This document shows, one piece after another, positions 16,300 through 29,154 of a DNA stretch of 64,000 bases. Every line of letters starts with the position of its first letter. Positions within the stretch are counted from its first letter, which is position 1. A model generated the notes under the pieces. That model did no database searches and had not been told where the DNA came from. It worked only from the letters and a program-made list of their open reading frames with translations. Origin of the DNA: Bradyrhizobium daqingense (GTDB lineage: Bacteria; Pseudomonadota; Alphaproteobacteria; Rhizobiales; Xanthobacteraceae). The DNA is taken from positions 2,032,001 through 2,096,000 of the forward strand of contig NZ_CP088014.1 of NCBI RefSeq assembly GCF_021044685.1. Reading direction: 5' to 3'. Position numbers and translations under genes: made by a program.

Positions 16300-17307
16300 C
16301 TACGCCACCCCCGCCCGCAACAGATCATGAAGGTGCACGATGCCAACCACCTTGCCCGCATCGGTCACGATCAGCGAGGTGATCTTGCGCGTGTTCAGCA
16401 CCTCGATCATCTCGGTGGCGAGCATCGAGGGTGGCACCGTCTTCGGCTGCCGGGTCATGATCTCGTCGACCGTCACGGTCAAAAGGTCGGGCCGCATGTG
16501 GCGGCGGAGGTCGCCGTCGGTGATGATGCCGACGGCCTCGCCCGCATCGTTGACGATGCAGACGCAGCCAAGCCCCTTGGCGGACATCTCGACGATGGCG
16601 TCCGACATCTCGGTGCCTTCAGGCTTGAGCGGAATCTCCGCACCCGTGCGCATGTAGTCGCGGACGAATTTCAGCATCGCGCCCAGCTTGCCGCCGGGAT
16701 GGAAATGCGCGAACTCCAGCGCGGTGAAGCCGCGGCCCTCGAGCAGCGCGATCGCGATGGCGTCGCCGATCGCGGCCTGCATCAGCGTCGACGTGGTCGG
16801 CGCCAGATTGTGCGGGCAGGCCTCGCGCGCCTTCGGCAACTCGATCACGATGTCGGCGGCCTGGCCCAGCGAGGATACCGCGCTCGACGTCACCGCGATC
16901 ATGGGGATCGCGAAGCGGGCCGAATAGTTCACGAGGTTCTTCATCTCGGGCTGCTCGCCAGACCAGGACAGCGCCATGATGACGTCGTCGGGCGTGATCA
17001 TGCCGAGATCGCCATGGCCGGCTTCGGCCGTGTGCACGAAGAAGGCGGGCGTGCCGGTCGAGGCCAGCGTCGCTGCGATCTTGCGGCCCATATGGCCGGA
17101 CTTGCCGAGCCCGGTGACGATGACGCGGCCCTTGGCGTTGCGGATCAGATCGACCGCCTTGGCAAAGGTCGCGCCCAGCGGGCCGCGCAGGGCCGTGGCG
17201 AGCGCGGTGATCCCGCCGCTCTCCGTCTCCAGCGTGCGGAGCGCGGACTCGACGCTGTCAGGGATGGAGCCGGATGATGCGGTCATCAGCGGTTTCGAAC
17301 TCGGCAT
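16300..17307 (-). CDS. kdsD: Arabinose-5-phosphate isomerase (KdsD/KpsF type)
   Basis: A 335-residue enzyme that isomerises ribulose-5-phosphate to arabinose-5-phosphate, feeding Kdo and lipopolysaccharide synthesis. The N-terminal SIS domain reads GRVIVTGLGKSGHMGRKIAATLASTGTPAFFVH, then the active-site EAGHGDLGMI and SWSGEQPEMKNLV. Two CBS domains follow (MSAKGLGCVCIVNDAGEAVGIITDGDLRR and LNTRKITSLIVTDAGKVVGIVHLHDLLRAG). ATG at 17307 is preferred, although an upstream in-frame ATG exists at 17340. It is divergent from an outer-membrane barrel gene, consistent with envelope biogenesis. Confidence 0.93.
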   Translation of the reverse strand: MPSSKPLMTASSGSIPDSVESALRTLETESGGITALATALRGPLGATFAKAVDLIRNAKGRVIVTGLGKSGHMGRKIAATLASTGTPAFFVHTAEAGHGDLGMITPDDVIMALSWSGEQPEMKNLVNYSARFAIPMIAVTSSAVSSLGQAADIVIELPKAREACPHNLAPTTSTLMQAAIGDAIAIALLEGRGFTALEFAHFHPGGKLGAMLKFVRDYMRTGAEIPLKPEGTEMSDAIVEMSAKGLGCVCIVNDAGEAVGIITDGDLRRHMRPDLLTVTVDEIMTRQPKTVPPSMLATEMIEVLNTRKITSLIVTDAGKVVGIVHLHDLLRAGVA

Positions 17308-17498
17308 GCTCAGGTCCAGGGAGGAGGGGCGTTCGCCCATTGGGGCCTGCTTAGCACGCCGCGGTCGAGGAGGCGACGCGGCCGCCAACTCCCTCAACGG
17401 GTCATTAACCATAATTGTTTTAACTCCATTAAGGATGGTTCCCGCCTACCGGCGGAGGTCGTCATGAAAGTGTTTGATTTCGTTGGAGTTCTTCCATC

Positions 17499-19253
17499 GT
17501 GGGGTCGTCTCCAGGCACCGGCCGGAGCAAGCGCGCGCATTTCCTGCGCGCGGCTTTGCCGTGCCTTGCGCTGACGGTCCTCGAGAGCGCACCGGCTAGC
17601 GCCCAGGGCCTCACGCCGGAGCTCTTCAATCCCAGCCGCGGTGGCTTCGCCGCGCCCGAGACGCTGCCGACGCGCCGTACCGCCGGCGTGCCGCAGGCGC
17701 CGTCGGATGCGTTGCCGCCGCTGCCCGATCCCAACGATCTACGCCGGCGCCAGCAGGCCCCCGCGACTTCGCGTCCAGGCCAAACCGCAACCGCTCCGGT
17801 CCCGACCTACGGCTTGCCCGCCGCCAATGGCGCGAGCGGCTCCGGCTACGATTCGCTGAACCGCAAGCGACAGCAGCCAAAACTCTATCCCGGGCAGCCC
17901 AAGCCGAAGCGCCCGGTCGGCCCCGGCTCGAAGGCCCCGCCGGCGACGCCGGAGCGCACGCTCACGCCGCCGCGCATCGCACCGCCCCCCTCTGAGACCG
18001 CACACAAGGTGCCGGTGCCGCCGGCGATGGCGGGCAACGTGCCCGGCCAGCCGCTGCGCCGCCGTCTCAAGCTGGATGAGGATCCGTTCGGCGCTGTCGG
18101 CGACTACGCCGGCAGCTTCCTGATCAAGGGCGGGCTCGAACTCTCCGCCGGCTACGACACCAACCCGACGCGCCTCAACAAGCCGGTGGGCTCGCCGGCT
18201 TATGTGATCGCGCCCGATCTGCTCGTGGTGTCCGATTGGGAGCGCCATGCGCTCGTCGCCGATCTGCGCGGCTCGTTCTCGGGCTACACCAACGACATGC
18301 CGGCGACGATCAACGGCTTCGCATCGCCGTCGCCGGTCGAGGCCAACCGCCCTGATTTCACCGGTCATGTCGACGGCCGCCTCGACGTCACCCGCGATTT
18401 CAAGCTGCTCTCGCAGCTGCGCCTGCGGCTCGCCACCGACAATCCCGGCAGCCCGAACGTGCAGGCCGGCCTGCAGAAATATCCGGTCTATGCCACCTAC
18501 GGCACGACCATCGGCTTCGACCAGACCTTCAATCGCTTCCAGGTCTCGGCCGGCGCCACCGTTGATCGCACCGCCTACACCGACTCGAGGCTCACCGACG
18601 GCTCGACCTTTCCCAACACCGACCGCGACTTCAATCAATATGGCGGCGTCGGGCGCTTCTCGTATGATCTCAAACCAGGCCTAAAACCCTTCGTCGAGAT
18701 CCAGGGCGACACCCGCGTGCACGACCAGGCCGCCGATCGTAACGGCTTCTTCCGCGACTCGAACGGCGGCTATGCCAAGGTCGGCTCGTCGTTCGAATTC
18801 TCGCGCATCCTCACCGGCGAGATCTCGGTCGGCTATTCCGCGCGCAGCTATACCGATCCGCGTCTCAGCCAGCTCGCCGGCTTCCTCACCACGGGCTCGC
18901 TGATCTGGAATGCGAGCGGCCTCACCACGGTGAAGCTCTTCACCGACACGCAGATCAACGAGACCACCGTCCCCGGCTCCTCCGGCGTGCTGGTGCGTAC
19001 CTACTCCGCCGAAGTCGACCACGACTTCCGCCGCTGGCTTACCGCGGTCGGCAAGTTCACCTACGGCACCTACGACTACCAGAACCAGAACCGCAACGAC
19101 AAAACCTACTCGCTCGAAGGCAATCTGATCTACAAGCTCAACCGCAACATCTGGATCAAGGGCACGCTCCGCCACGACATCCTGGACTCGAACATCGCTG
19201 CCGCGAGCTCGCAGGGCACGGTGGTGCTGCTGGGGGTGCGGCTGCAGAATTAA
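17499..19253 (+). CDS. Outer-membrane beta-barrel protein (porin-2-like)
   Basis: A 584-residue exported protein starting at a GTG. The signal peptide is residues about 13-36 (HFLRAALPCLALTVLESAPASA). A Pro/Arg-rich, probably disordered stretch of about 170 residues is followed from about residue 200 by alternating aromatic strands (FLIKGGLELSAGYDTNPTRL, LVADLRGSFSGYTND, VDGRLDVTRDF, QYGGVGRFSYDLKPGLKPFVE) ending in VVLLGVRLQN, a typical barrel C-terminus. It resembles the putative beta-barrel porin 2 family (PF10082). Whether it is a channel or a structural barrel is not readable. Confidence 0.85.
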   Translation: MGSSPGTGRSKRAHFLRAALPCLALTVLESAPASAQGLTPELFNPSRGGFAAPETLPTRRTAGVPQAPSDALPPLPDPNDLRRRQQAPATSRPGQTATAPVPTYGLPAANGASGSGYDSLNRKRQQPKLYPGQPKPKRPVGPGSKAPPATPERTLTPPRIAPPPSETAHKVPVPPAMAGNVPGQPLRRRLKLDEDPFGAVGDYAGSFLIKGGLELSAGYDTNPTRLNKPVGSPAYVIAPDLLVVSDWERHALVADLRGSFSGYTNDMPATINGFASPSPVEANRPDFTGHVDGRLDVTRDFKLLSQLRLRLATDNPGSPNVQAGLQKYPVYATYGTTIGFDQTFNRFQVSAGATVDRTAYTDSRLTDGSTFPNTDRDFNQYGGVGRFSYDLKPGLKPFVEIQGDTRVHDQAADRNGFFRDSNGGYAKVGSSFEFSRILTGEISVGYSARSYTDPRLSQLAGFLTTGSLIWNASGLTTVKLFTDTQINETTVPGSSGVLVRTYSAEVDHDFRRWLTAVGKFTYGTYDYQNQNRNDKTYSLEGNLIYKLNRNIWIKGTLRHDILDSNIAAASSQGTVVLLGVRLQN

Positions 19254-19265
19254 GGAGAAGCCACC

Positions 19266-19532
19266 ATGGCAGCTCGAATTACTTTGGATATCAACTCGGC
19301 CGGTGAATTCGAGCTATGGCTTAATCCCGAAGGCCGGGATCTTCTGGTCAAAGAGCTGCTGGCTCTCAGTGAGACCAACGACCATTTTCACTTGATGTCC
19401 AGTGAGGTTGCATCGGACGTTGAAGTTTCGACGCGATCCTACCGACCGGGCGACAAACTTCTCGAATACGGCAAGGTTCTGTTCCGACTTGACGAGTGGG
19501 ACGCGCGTCAATTTCCGCACGTCTTAGGCTGA
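19266..19532 (+). CDS. Small soluble protein, possible Imm32-like immunity protein
   Basis: An 88-residue protein with a strong AAGGAG site 8 bases before its ATG. It is rich in Glu/Asp and predicted alpha+beta: ITLDINSAGEFELWLNPEGRDLLVKELLAL, then NDHFHLM and the conserved-looking YRPGDKLLEYGKVLFRLDEWDARQFPHV. The DHFHL plus late LDEW layout reminds me of the Imm32 immunity family of polymorphic toxin systems, but this is recollection and not a search result. No toxin gene is adjacent; the upstream neighbour is a barrel protein 12 bases away. It could equally be an uncharacterised housekeeping protein. Confidence 0.6.
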   Translation: MAARITLDINSAGEFELWLNPEGRDLLVKELLALSETNDHFHLMSSEVASDVEVSTRSYRPGDKLLEYGKVLFRLDEWDARQFPHVLG

Positions 19533-19559
19533 CGCCAACCTCTACCCGCTTCCTCCGCT

Positions 19560-19661
19560 GTCATGCCCCGGCTTGACCGGGGCATCTAGTACGCCGTGGC
19601 CTATCCGTAGATGACAACGGCCTCTGGAGTACTGGATCGCCCGGTCAAGCCGGGCGATGAC
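19560..19661. repeat. REP-like inverted repeat, variant of family A
   Basis: Left arm GTCATGCCCCGGCTTGACCG and right arm ending CCGGTCAAGCCGGGCGATGAC are near complements about 60 bases apart; each arm also holds its own short palindrome (CCCCGGCTTGACCGGGG, CCCGGTCAAGCCGGG). It lies between the Imm32-like gene and the 3' end of gltD and may terminate both. Confidence 0.8.
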
Positions 19662-19694
19662 ACCGTTTGCAAATCTGGTAGCTCGCGCCGCGCC

Positions 19695-21146
19695 TTACCG
19701 CGGCAGATCCGTCTTCCCCATCAAAAACGTGTCGATCGACCGCGCGCACAGCCGGCCCTCGCGGATCGCCCACACCACCAGCGATTGCCCACGCCGCATG
19801 TCGCCGGCGGTGAACACGTTCGGGCGCGAGGTCTGATAGTCCAGCGTGTTGGCCTTGACGTTGCCGCGCGGGTCGAGCTCGACCGCGAGCATCTTCAAAA
19901 GGCCTTCATGCACGGGATGCACGAAGCCCATCGCGAGCAGGACCAATTCGGCATCCAGCACGAACTCGGTGCCGTCGATCGGCTTGAACTTGTCGTCGAC
20001 GCGGACGCAGTGCAGCTTCTTGACCTGACCGTTGTCGCCGGAAAACTTCTGGGTCAGCACGGCGAATTCGCGCACCGCGCCTTCGGCCTGGCTGGAGGAG
20101 GTCCGCATCTTCAGCGGCCAGTTCGGCCAGGTGAGGCCCTTGTTCTCGCGCTCGGGCGGGGCGGGCATGATCTCGAGCTGGGTGACCGACAGCGCGCCCT
20201 GGCGCAGCGAGGTGCCGATGCAGTCGGATCCGGTGTCGCCGCCGCCGATGACGACGACATGCTTGCCGCCGGCCAGGATCTCCTGGACGCCGCCGAGCGG
20301 CTCCTCGGAGACGCGGCGGTTCTGCTGCGGCAGGAAGTCCATGGCGTAGTGGATGCCCGCGAGCTCGCGGCCGGGGATCGGCAGGTCGCGCGGGGCTTCC
20401 GCGCCGCCGGTCAGCGCGACCGCGTCATACTCGTTGAGCATCTCGCGCGGATCGACATTGCCGTCGGCACCGACATGGCTGTTGTAGTGGAAGGTGACGC
20501 CTTCGGCTTCCATCTGCTTGACGCGGCGGTCGATGACGCCCTTCTCCATCTTGAAGTCGGGGATGCCATAGCGCAGCAGGCCGCCGGCCTTGGCGTACTT
20601 CTCGAACAGGTGCACGTCGTGACCGGCGCGCGCGAGCTGCTGCGCGCAGGCCATGCCGGCCGGCCCCGAACCGATGACCGCGACCATCTTGCCGGTCTTC
20701 TCGGCTGCGATCTCAGGCTTCAGCCAGCCATTGTCCCAGGCGCGATCGACGATCGCGCATTCGATGGTCTTGATGGTGACGGGGTTATCGTCGATGTTGA
20801 GCGTGCAGGAGGCCTCGCAGGGCGCCGGACAGATGCGGCCGGTGAACTCCGGGAAATTGTTGGTCGAGTGCAGATTGCGCGAGGCTTCTTCCCAATTGCC
20901 CTGATAGACGAGGTCGTTCCAGTCGGGGATCTGGTTGTTGACGGGGCAACCGGGCGTGCCGGGCGCGACCGAGCCTGTGCCGTGGCAATAGGGAATGCCG
21001 CAATTCATGCAGCGCGCGGCTTGGTCGCGCACCTCTTTCTCGGAGAGGGGAACGACGAACTCGCTGTAATGCTTCACGCGCTCGGCGACCGGGGTGTACT
21101 TGCGGTCGTGCCGTTCGATTTCGAGAAAACCCGTGATCTTGCCCAT
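19695..21146 (-). CDS. gltD: Glutamate synthase [NADPH] small chain
   Basis: A 483-residue subunit that passes electrons from NADPH through FAD and iron-sulfur centres to the large chain for glutamate synthesis. Near the N-terminus are the cysteines of the 4Fe-4S sites ([10 protein letters not shown]...PGCPVNN and [12 protein letters not shown]). The FAD site is [22 protein letters not shown] (about residue 150) and the NADPH site [22 protein letters not shown] (about 290). The C-terminal [21 protein letters not shown] closes the FAD pocket. ATG at 21146 ([17 protein letters not shown]) is the standard start. It follows gltB on the same strand with 153 bases between them. Confidence 0.97.
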   Translation of the reverse strand: MGKITGFLEIERHDRKYTPVAERVKHYSEFVVPLSEKEVRDQAARCMNCGIPYCHGTGSVAPGTPGCPVNNQIPDWNDLVYQGNWEEASRNLHSTNNFPEFTGRICPAPCEASCTLNIDDNPVTIKTIECAIVDRAWDNGWLKPEIAAEKTGKMVAVIGSGPAGMACAQQLARAGHDVHLFEKYAKAGGLLRYGIPDFKMEKGVIDRRVKQMEAEGVTFHYNSHVGADGNVDPREMLNEYDAVALTGGAEAPRDLPIPGRELAGIHYAMDFLPQQNRRVSEEPLGGVQEILAGGKHVVVIGGGDTGSDCIGTSLRQGALSVTQLEIMPAPPERENKGLTWPNWPLKMRTSSSQAEGAVREFAVLTQKFSGDNGQVKKLHCVRVDDKFKPIDGTEFVLDAELVLLAMGFVHPVHEGLLKMLAVELDPRGNVKANTLDYQTSRPNVFTAGDMRRGQSLVVWAIREGRLCARSIDTFLMGKTDLPR

Positions 21147-21183
21147 TAAACCCGAAGTCCCTGCCGCTTGGTCGTTTGTTCTC

Positions 21184-21294
21184 TCACTCCTCATCCTGAG
21201 GAGCGGCGCGCTCGTCGCGCCGCGTCTCGAAGGATAAAGGCCCGGATGGTGACCTCATGGTTCGAGACGCGCTTCGCGCTCCTCGCCATGAGGC
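21184..21294. repeat. Palindromic repeat, family C, between gltB and gltD
   Basis: Two facing modules: CTCATCCTGAGGAGCGGCGC with CGCGCCGCGTCTCGAAGGAT, and CTCATGGTTCGAGACGCGCTT with GCGCTCCTCGCCATGAGG. Each can fold alone and the two can pair with each other (GTCTCGAA with TTCGAGAC). It lies inside the glutamate synthase operon, so it may attenuate or stabilise the gltB-gltD message. Confidence 0.75.
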
Positions 21295-21299
21295 TTTCT

Positions 21300-26045
<4,746 letters not shown>

Positions 26046-26537
26046 TGTTCCAATCCTCTCCATGCGGCAAGCTGCCTCACCGCCATCTTCGGCGCACCTT
26101 GGGCGTTCCGCGGCACCCGCCTCTGGGTCACCGCTCTTCCGCTAGCGAGCCGCATTTTCTTAAATTCAGGCCTAGGCGTTCTTCGTCCCCGAGAACGGCT
26201 TTGCCTGGCACCTTCCTGGGGCTCAAGAGCACCAGTTCTCGCTGCAATCCCTATGCCGGAACCGCAAGCAAAATTGAGACAGTCTTCCTGTCCTAACCAT
26301 CACCTTGCCAAATTTTTGTCTAGCACACAAGCGCGCGGAAGTCCCGATTCCCCATAAGTCAATCAATCGCTTTCCGAAAGTTGCGCAGCCCCGATTTTGG
26401 AGCAAACGCGCCCTGATCCGGCCCTGTGGACGCCGGAATCCCAAATGAAGCTTCGGATCAACCCTTCGGAAGGCGCGCCACGCCGCGAGAAGCGAAAGAT
26501 GGCGGCCATCGGAGGGCCTGACAGGAGCGTATCGACC
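26046..26537. other. Intergenic region between divergent gltB and 26538 gene
   Basis: About 490 bases without a supported gene. It must hold the promoters of gltB (minus strand) and of the exported protein gene at 26538 (plus strand). It is AT-richer around 26270-26380. I see no tRNA, clear sigma-54 element, riboswitch or repeat in it; an open frame reading into the plus-strand gene from 26397 lacks a signal peptide at its own start and is not favoured. Confidence 0.5.
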
Positions 26538-27314
26538 ATGAAGTTTTTCACAGGATGTGTGGCTGCGGCCACGCTGGCGCTGGCTGTAACCGCCGCTCAG
26601 GCGCAAGTTCCCACGAGCGGTATTATAGGAGGGGCAGTGATCCCGGTCTCGGATTTCGACGGGCCAAATGCGCCGCCGGAGGCCGCACCGCCCCCGCCGC
26701 CGCGTTACGGCTACGGCTATGGCTACGAGGAGCGCGGTCCCGGCCCGGAGCTGCTGCCGTCCACCGAAGTCTACGTGGTGCTGCGCGACAATGGCTTCCT
26801 GCCGCTTGGCATCCCGCGGCTGCGCGGCAGCGTCTACACAATCGCGGTGATCGACCGTCGCGGCGACAACGGCCGGCTGGTGATCGACGCCCGTGACGGC
26901 CGGATCCTGCGCTTCATGCCTTCGGCCGATGCCTATGGCATGGCACCCGCCTATGACGAGCCCGCGGTCGCGCCCTACAGTCCGCAAAGCGCGTTGCCGC
27001 CGCCGACCGTGGTTCGCAACGGTCCGCCGCGCCCGCCGGCTGCGATCCCGCATGTGGCAAGCCGCACCGTGCCGCTGCCCAAGGCCGCCCCGCGCCGCGC
27101 CGAGGCACCGGTGGTCGCGGCGAAGCCGGCCGAGCCGGCGCCGCAGCAGTTCCAGCCTGCACAGACGCAGTCTACGCAGCAGACCGCGGCCGCTATGCAG
27201 GCCAAGCCGGCTGAAGCCGCGCCACAAGCCGCTGTACCCACAGTCAGTCAGGCCAAGCCGGCGTCGACGATTCTGCCGACGCAGGATATGCCGGCCGCGC
27301 AGGGGCTGGATTAG
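26538..27314 (+). CDS. Exported proline/alanine-rich protein
   Basis: A 258-residue protein with a signal peptide (KFFTGCVAAATLALAVTAAQA, residues 2-22) placed exactly after the ATG at 26538. A central folded part of about 70 residues (STEVYVVLRDNGFLPLGIPRLRGSVYTIAVIDRRGDNGRLVIDARDGRILRF) resembles a PepSY-like or small beta domain with its VIDARDGRIL signature. The rest is Pro/Ala/Gln-rich and probably disordered. Periplasmic or surface-associated; no enzymatic motif seen. Related proteins seem common in Bradyrhizobium, but the function is unknown to me. Confidence 0.75.
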   Translation: MKFFTGCVAAATLALAVTAAQAQVPTSGIIGGAVIPVSDFDGPNAPPEAAPPPPPRYGYGYGYEERGPGPELLPSTEVYVVLRDNGFLPLGIPRLRGSVYTIAVIDRRGDNGRLVIDARDGRILRFMPSADAYGMAPAYDEPAVAPYSPQSALPPPTVVRNGPPRPPAAIPHVASRTVPLPKAAPRRAEAPVVAAKPAEPAPQQFQPAQTQSTQQTAAAMQAKPAEAAPQAAVPTVSQAKPASTILPTQDMPAAQGLD

Positions 27315-27451
27315 GCGCGCTCGCAATCGGCTCGTTGTGCGAGGCGAGCCGAGTGCCACACCCTCGCTGGCGAAGGCCAGCACTCATACCGCGAGGTCTA
27401 TCGATCGGGTGAGGTGCGCGTACCAAACTCCGAATCTTCGCCACACTACTT

Positions 27452-27491
27452 CCTGGGGTAATGGGTCCTGGCTTTCGCCAGGACGACACTT
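27452..27491. repeat. Short REP-like element, family D
   Basis: Contains GGGTCCTGGC-TTTC-GCCAGGACGAC, a palindrome of GTCCTGGC and GCCAGGAC. A larger, more diverged relative lies at 50620-50770. It directly precedes the bidirectional terminator at 27498. Confidence 0.65.
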
Positions 27492-27497
27492 ACAAAC

Positions 27498-27529
27498 AAA
27501 AGGCGCCTGAGCAGTCAGGCGCCTTTTGC
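27498..27529. terminator. Bidirectional intrinsic terminator
   Basis: A 14-bp perfect stem (CAAAAGGCGCCTGA pairing TCAGGCGCCTTTTG) with a GCAG loop. The stem ends in A-run on the left and T-run on the right, so it can work on both strands. It serves the exported protein gene ending at 27314 and the convergent hydrolase gene ending at 27546. Confidence 0.9.
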
Positions 27530-27545
27530 AGTCACGGCAATCGCC

Positions 27546-28316
27546 TCAGCTCCGCGGCTGCCCCGCAGCCTCCAGGATCAGCTTCGCGACCTCCTTTGGA
27601 TGTGACACCAATGAGAGGTGGCCGGCGTCGAGCTCGACCGTGGTGGCGTTCATGCGCTTGGCGAGGAAGCGCTCGAAATCGGGATTGATGGTGTAGTCGT
27701 TCTTCGACACTGCGTACCAGCTCGGCTTGCTGTGCCAGGCGGCTTCCGTGGTGCGGCCGGCGAAGATGGAGGCTGCGGTCGGCCATTGCACCGCGTAAAG
27801 CGCCTTGGCCTGCTCCGCCTTCACGCCATTGGCGAAGTACTTCAGGAAGGCCTCTTCCGAGAGCTTGGTGTAGCCGTCGTGCTCGACGATGCCGGCGCGG
27901 GCCGGTCCGGCCGGAAACTGCTTGGACAGCGCGACGAAATCCTCATTCGCATCGGGCGCGCGTGCGGCCACATAGACGAGCCCGGTGACCTTCGGATCGG
28001 TGCCGACCTGGCTGATCACGGTGCCGCCCCAGGAATGCGCGACGAGCACTGTCGGTCCATCCTGCTGAGCCAGCGCGCGCTTGGTCGCCTGGACGGAGTC
28101 CGCAAGCGACGACAGCGGATTCTGCACAGACGTCACGTGCAGGCCTGCCGCCTGCAGGATCGGGATCACCTCCGACCAGCTCGAGCCATCGGCCCAGGCG
28201 CCATGCACCAGCACGACATTCGTCGCTTTTACCGTCTGCGGTGTCTCTGCGTGGGCAACGCTGAAGGGGGCTGCGAGCAGGCTCGCGGCGACGAAAAGGT
28301 TGCGCCAGAAGGTCAC
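27546..28316 (-). CDS. Exported alpha/beta hydrolase
   Basis: A 256-residue protein with signal peptide (residues 1-23, RNLFVAASLLAAPFSVAHA) and an alpha/beta hydrolase fold. The oxyanion region is VVLVHGAWADGSSW, the nucleophile elbow VAHSWGGTVI (Ser in HSWGG), a plausible Asp lies in DPKVTGLVYV or later, and the catalytic His is in DAGHLSLVSHPKEV. It resembles the salicylate/methyl-ester esterase-like group (AB hydrolase 6). The start is GTG at 28316. Location would be periplasmic; substrate unknown. Confidence 0.88.
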   Translation of the reverse strand: MTFWRNLFVAASLLAAPFSVAHAETPQTVKATNVVLVHGAWADGSSWSEVIPILQAAGLHVTSVQNPLSSLADSVQATKRALAQQDGPTVLVAHSWGGTVISQVGTDPKVTGLVYVAARAPDANEDFVALSKQFPAGPARAGIVEHDGYTKLSEEAFLKYFANGVKAEQAKALYAVQWPTAASIFAGRTTEAAWHSKPSWYAVSKNDYTINPDFERFLAKRMNATTVELDAGHLSLVSHPKEVAKLILEAAGQPRS

Positions 28317-28409
28317 GATCGTTCTCCGTATTGTCAGGGTTCGATGCCCAAAGGACGGAGAGGAGAGTTGCGACGTTACGCGACTTCACTGCTCTGTGAT
28401 GCGGTGCAA

Positions 28410-28446
28410 AAACAAAAAAAACGCCCCGGGGCACCGGGGCGTTTTC
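28410..28446 (-). terminator. Intrinsic terminator of the small heat-shock gene
   Basis: Stem AAAACGCCCCGG/CCGGGGCGTTTT (12 bp, loop GGCA) at 28418-28445, followed on the minus strand by an uninterrupted T-rich run (complement of AAAAACAAAAAAAA). It lies 26 bases past the hsp20 stop. This is a textbook rho-independent terminator for the minus strand. Confidence 0.92.
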
Positions 28447-28471
28447 GCAACCTAGAAGTAGTCGCCTTGGC

Positions 28472-28936
28472 TTAGGCGGCTTGCGCCGAGCTCTCGATCA
28501 CCTGCGCCTTCGGGGCGCCGGCGTTGATCGCGATTTGGCGCGGCTTCTTGGCTTCGGGAATCTCGCGGACGAGATCGACGTGAAGCAGGCCGTTCTCGAG
28601 CGAGGCGTCCTTCACCTGCACGAAATCTGCAAGCTGGAAGGCGCGCTCGAAGGCACGTGCGGCGATGCCGCGATAGAGCACTTCGGACTTCGAGTTCTCG
28701 TTGGCGACTTTCTCGCCCTTGATCGTCAGCGTGTTTTCCTTCGCGACGATGGAGAGCTCGTCCTTGGCGAAGCCCGAGACCGCAACGGTGATGCGGTAGG
28801 CGTTCTCGCCGGTGCGCTCGATGTTGTAGGGGGGATAACCGGGGCTTCCGTCCGAACCGGCCTGGTCGAGCAGGTTGAAGAGACGGTCGAAGCCGACGGT
28901 GGAACGATAGAACGGGGTGAGATCGTAGCTACGCAT
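28472..28936 (-). CDS. Small heat-shock protein (Hsp20/IbpA type)
   Basis: A 154-residue chaperone that holds unfolding proteins in the cytosol. The alpha-crystallin domain spans about residues 35-130: YPPYNIERTGENAYRITVAVSGFAKDELSI, VAKENTLTIKGEK, the GIAARAFERAFQLADFVQV turn and ASLENGLLHVDLVREIPE. The N-terminal RSYDLTPFYRSTVGFDRLFNLLD matches the Bradyrhizobium class A proteins. The ATG at 28936 is preceded by GGAGGA that is sequestered in a hairpin, and by an RpoH-type promoter further upstream. It ends at a strong terminator and is monocistronic. Confidence 0.95.
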   Translation of the reverse strand: MRSYDLTPFYRSTVGFDRLFNLLDQAGSDGSPGYPPYNIERTGENAYRITVAVSGFAKDELSIVAKENTLTIKGEKVANENSKSEVLYRGIAARAFERAFQLADFVQVKDASLENGLLHVDLVREIPEAKKPRQIAINAGAPKAQVIESSAQAA

Positions 28937-29046
28937 GGTCAAGTCCTCCATTGAGCGACTGTTGGGTACCCGCCCGCCAATCGGGCCGGGCTTTCGTCTG
29001 TGTGCAGCCTCATGTTCCGGTTCCGAAACACTGGTAGCGGCCTGCA
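28937..29046 (-). promoter_or_regulatory. ROSE-like RNA thermometer in the hsp20 5' leader
   Basis: Reading the minus strand, AGTCGCTC (28960-28953) pairs with the Shine-Dalgarno segment GAGGACT (28948-28942). This makes a 7-bp stem interrupted by one bulged G, with a short AATG loop. The TCGCT part fits the ROSE consensus UYGCU, in which a bulged or G-G-paired guanine makes the helix melt at heat-shock temperature. A second GC-rich hairpin lies upstream (about 28967-28993). Leader length of about 110 bases matches known ROSE elements of Bradyrhizobium heat-shock genes. Confidence 0.8.
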
Positions 29047-29050
29047 CGAA

Positions 29051-29082
29051 AATGATATGGGTGGATCGAGACGGCGTTCAAG
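29051..29082 (-). promoter_or_regulatory. RpoH (sigma-32) type heat-shock promoter
   Basis: On the minus strand CTTGAA (29082-29077) and CCCATATCATT (29061-29051) are separated by 15 bases. This is close to the heat-shock consensus CTTGAA-N13/17-CCCATnT. It lies about 115 bases upstream of the hsp20 start, so the ROSE-like segment is entirely transcribed. Confidence 0.82.
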
Positions 29083-29154
29083 AGGGCGGCAACACGCGCC
29101 TTTTCGGCGCTCCCGCCCCTTGATTTGCAGCACTTCGCGCCCAAGCACGCCCAA

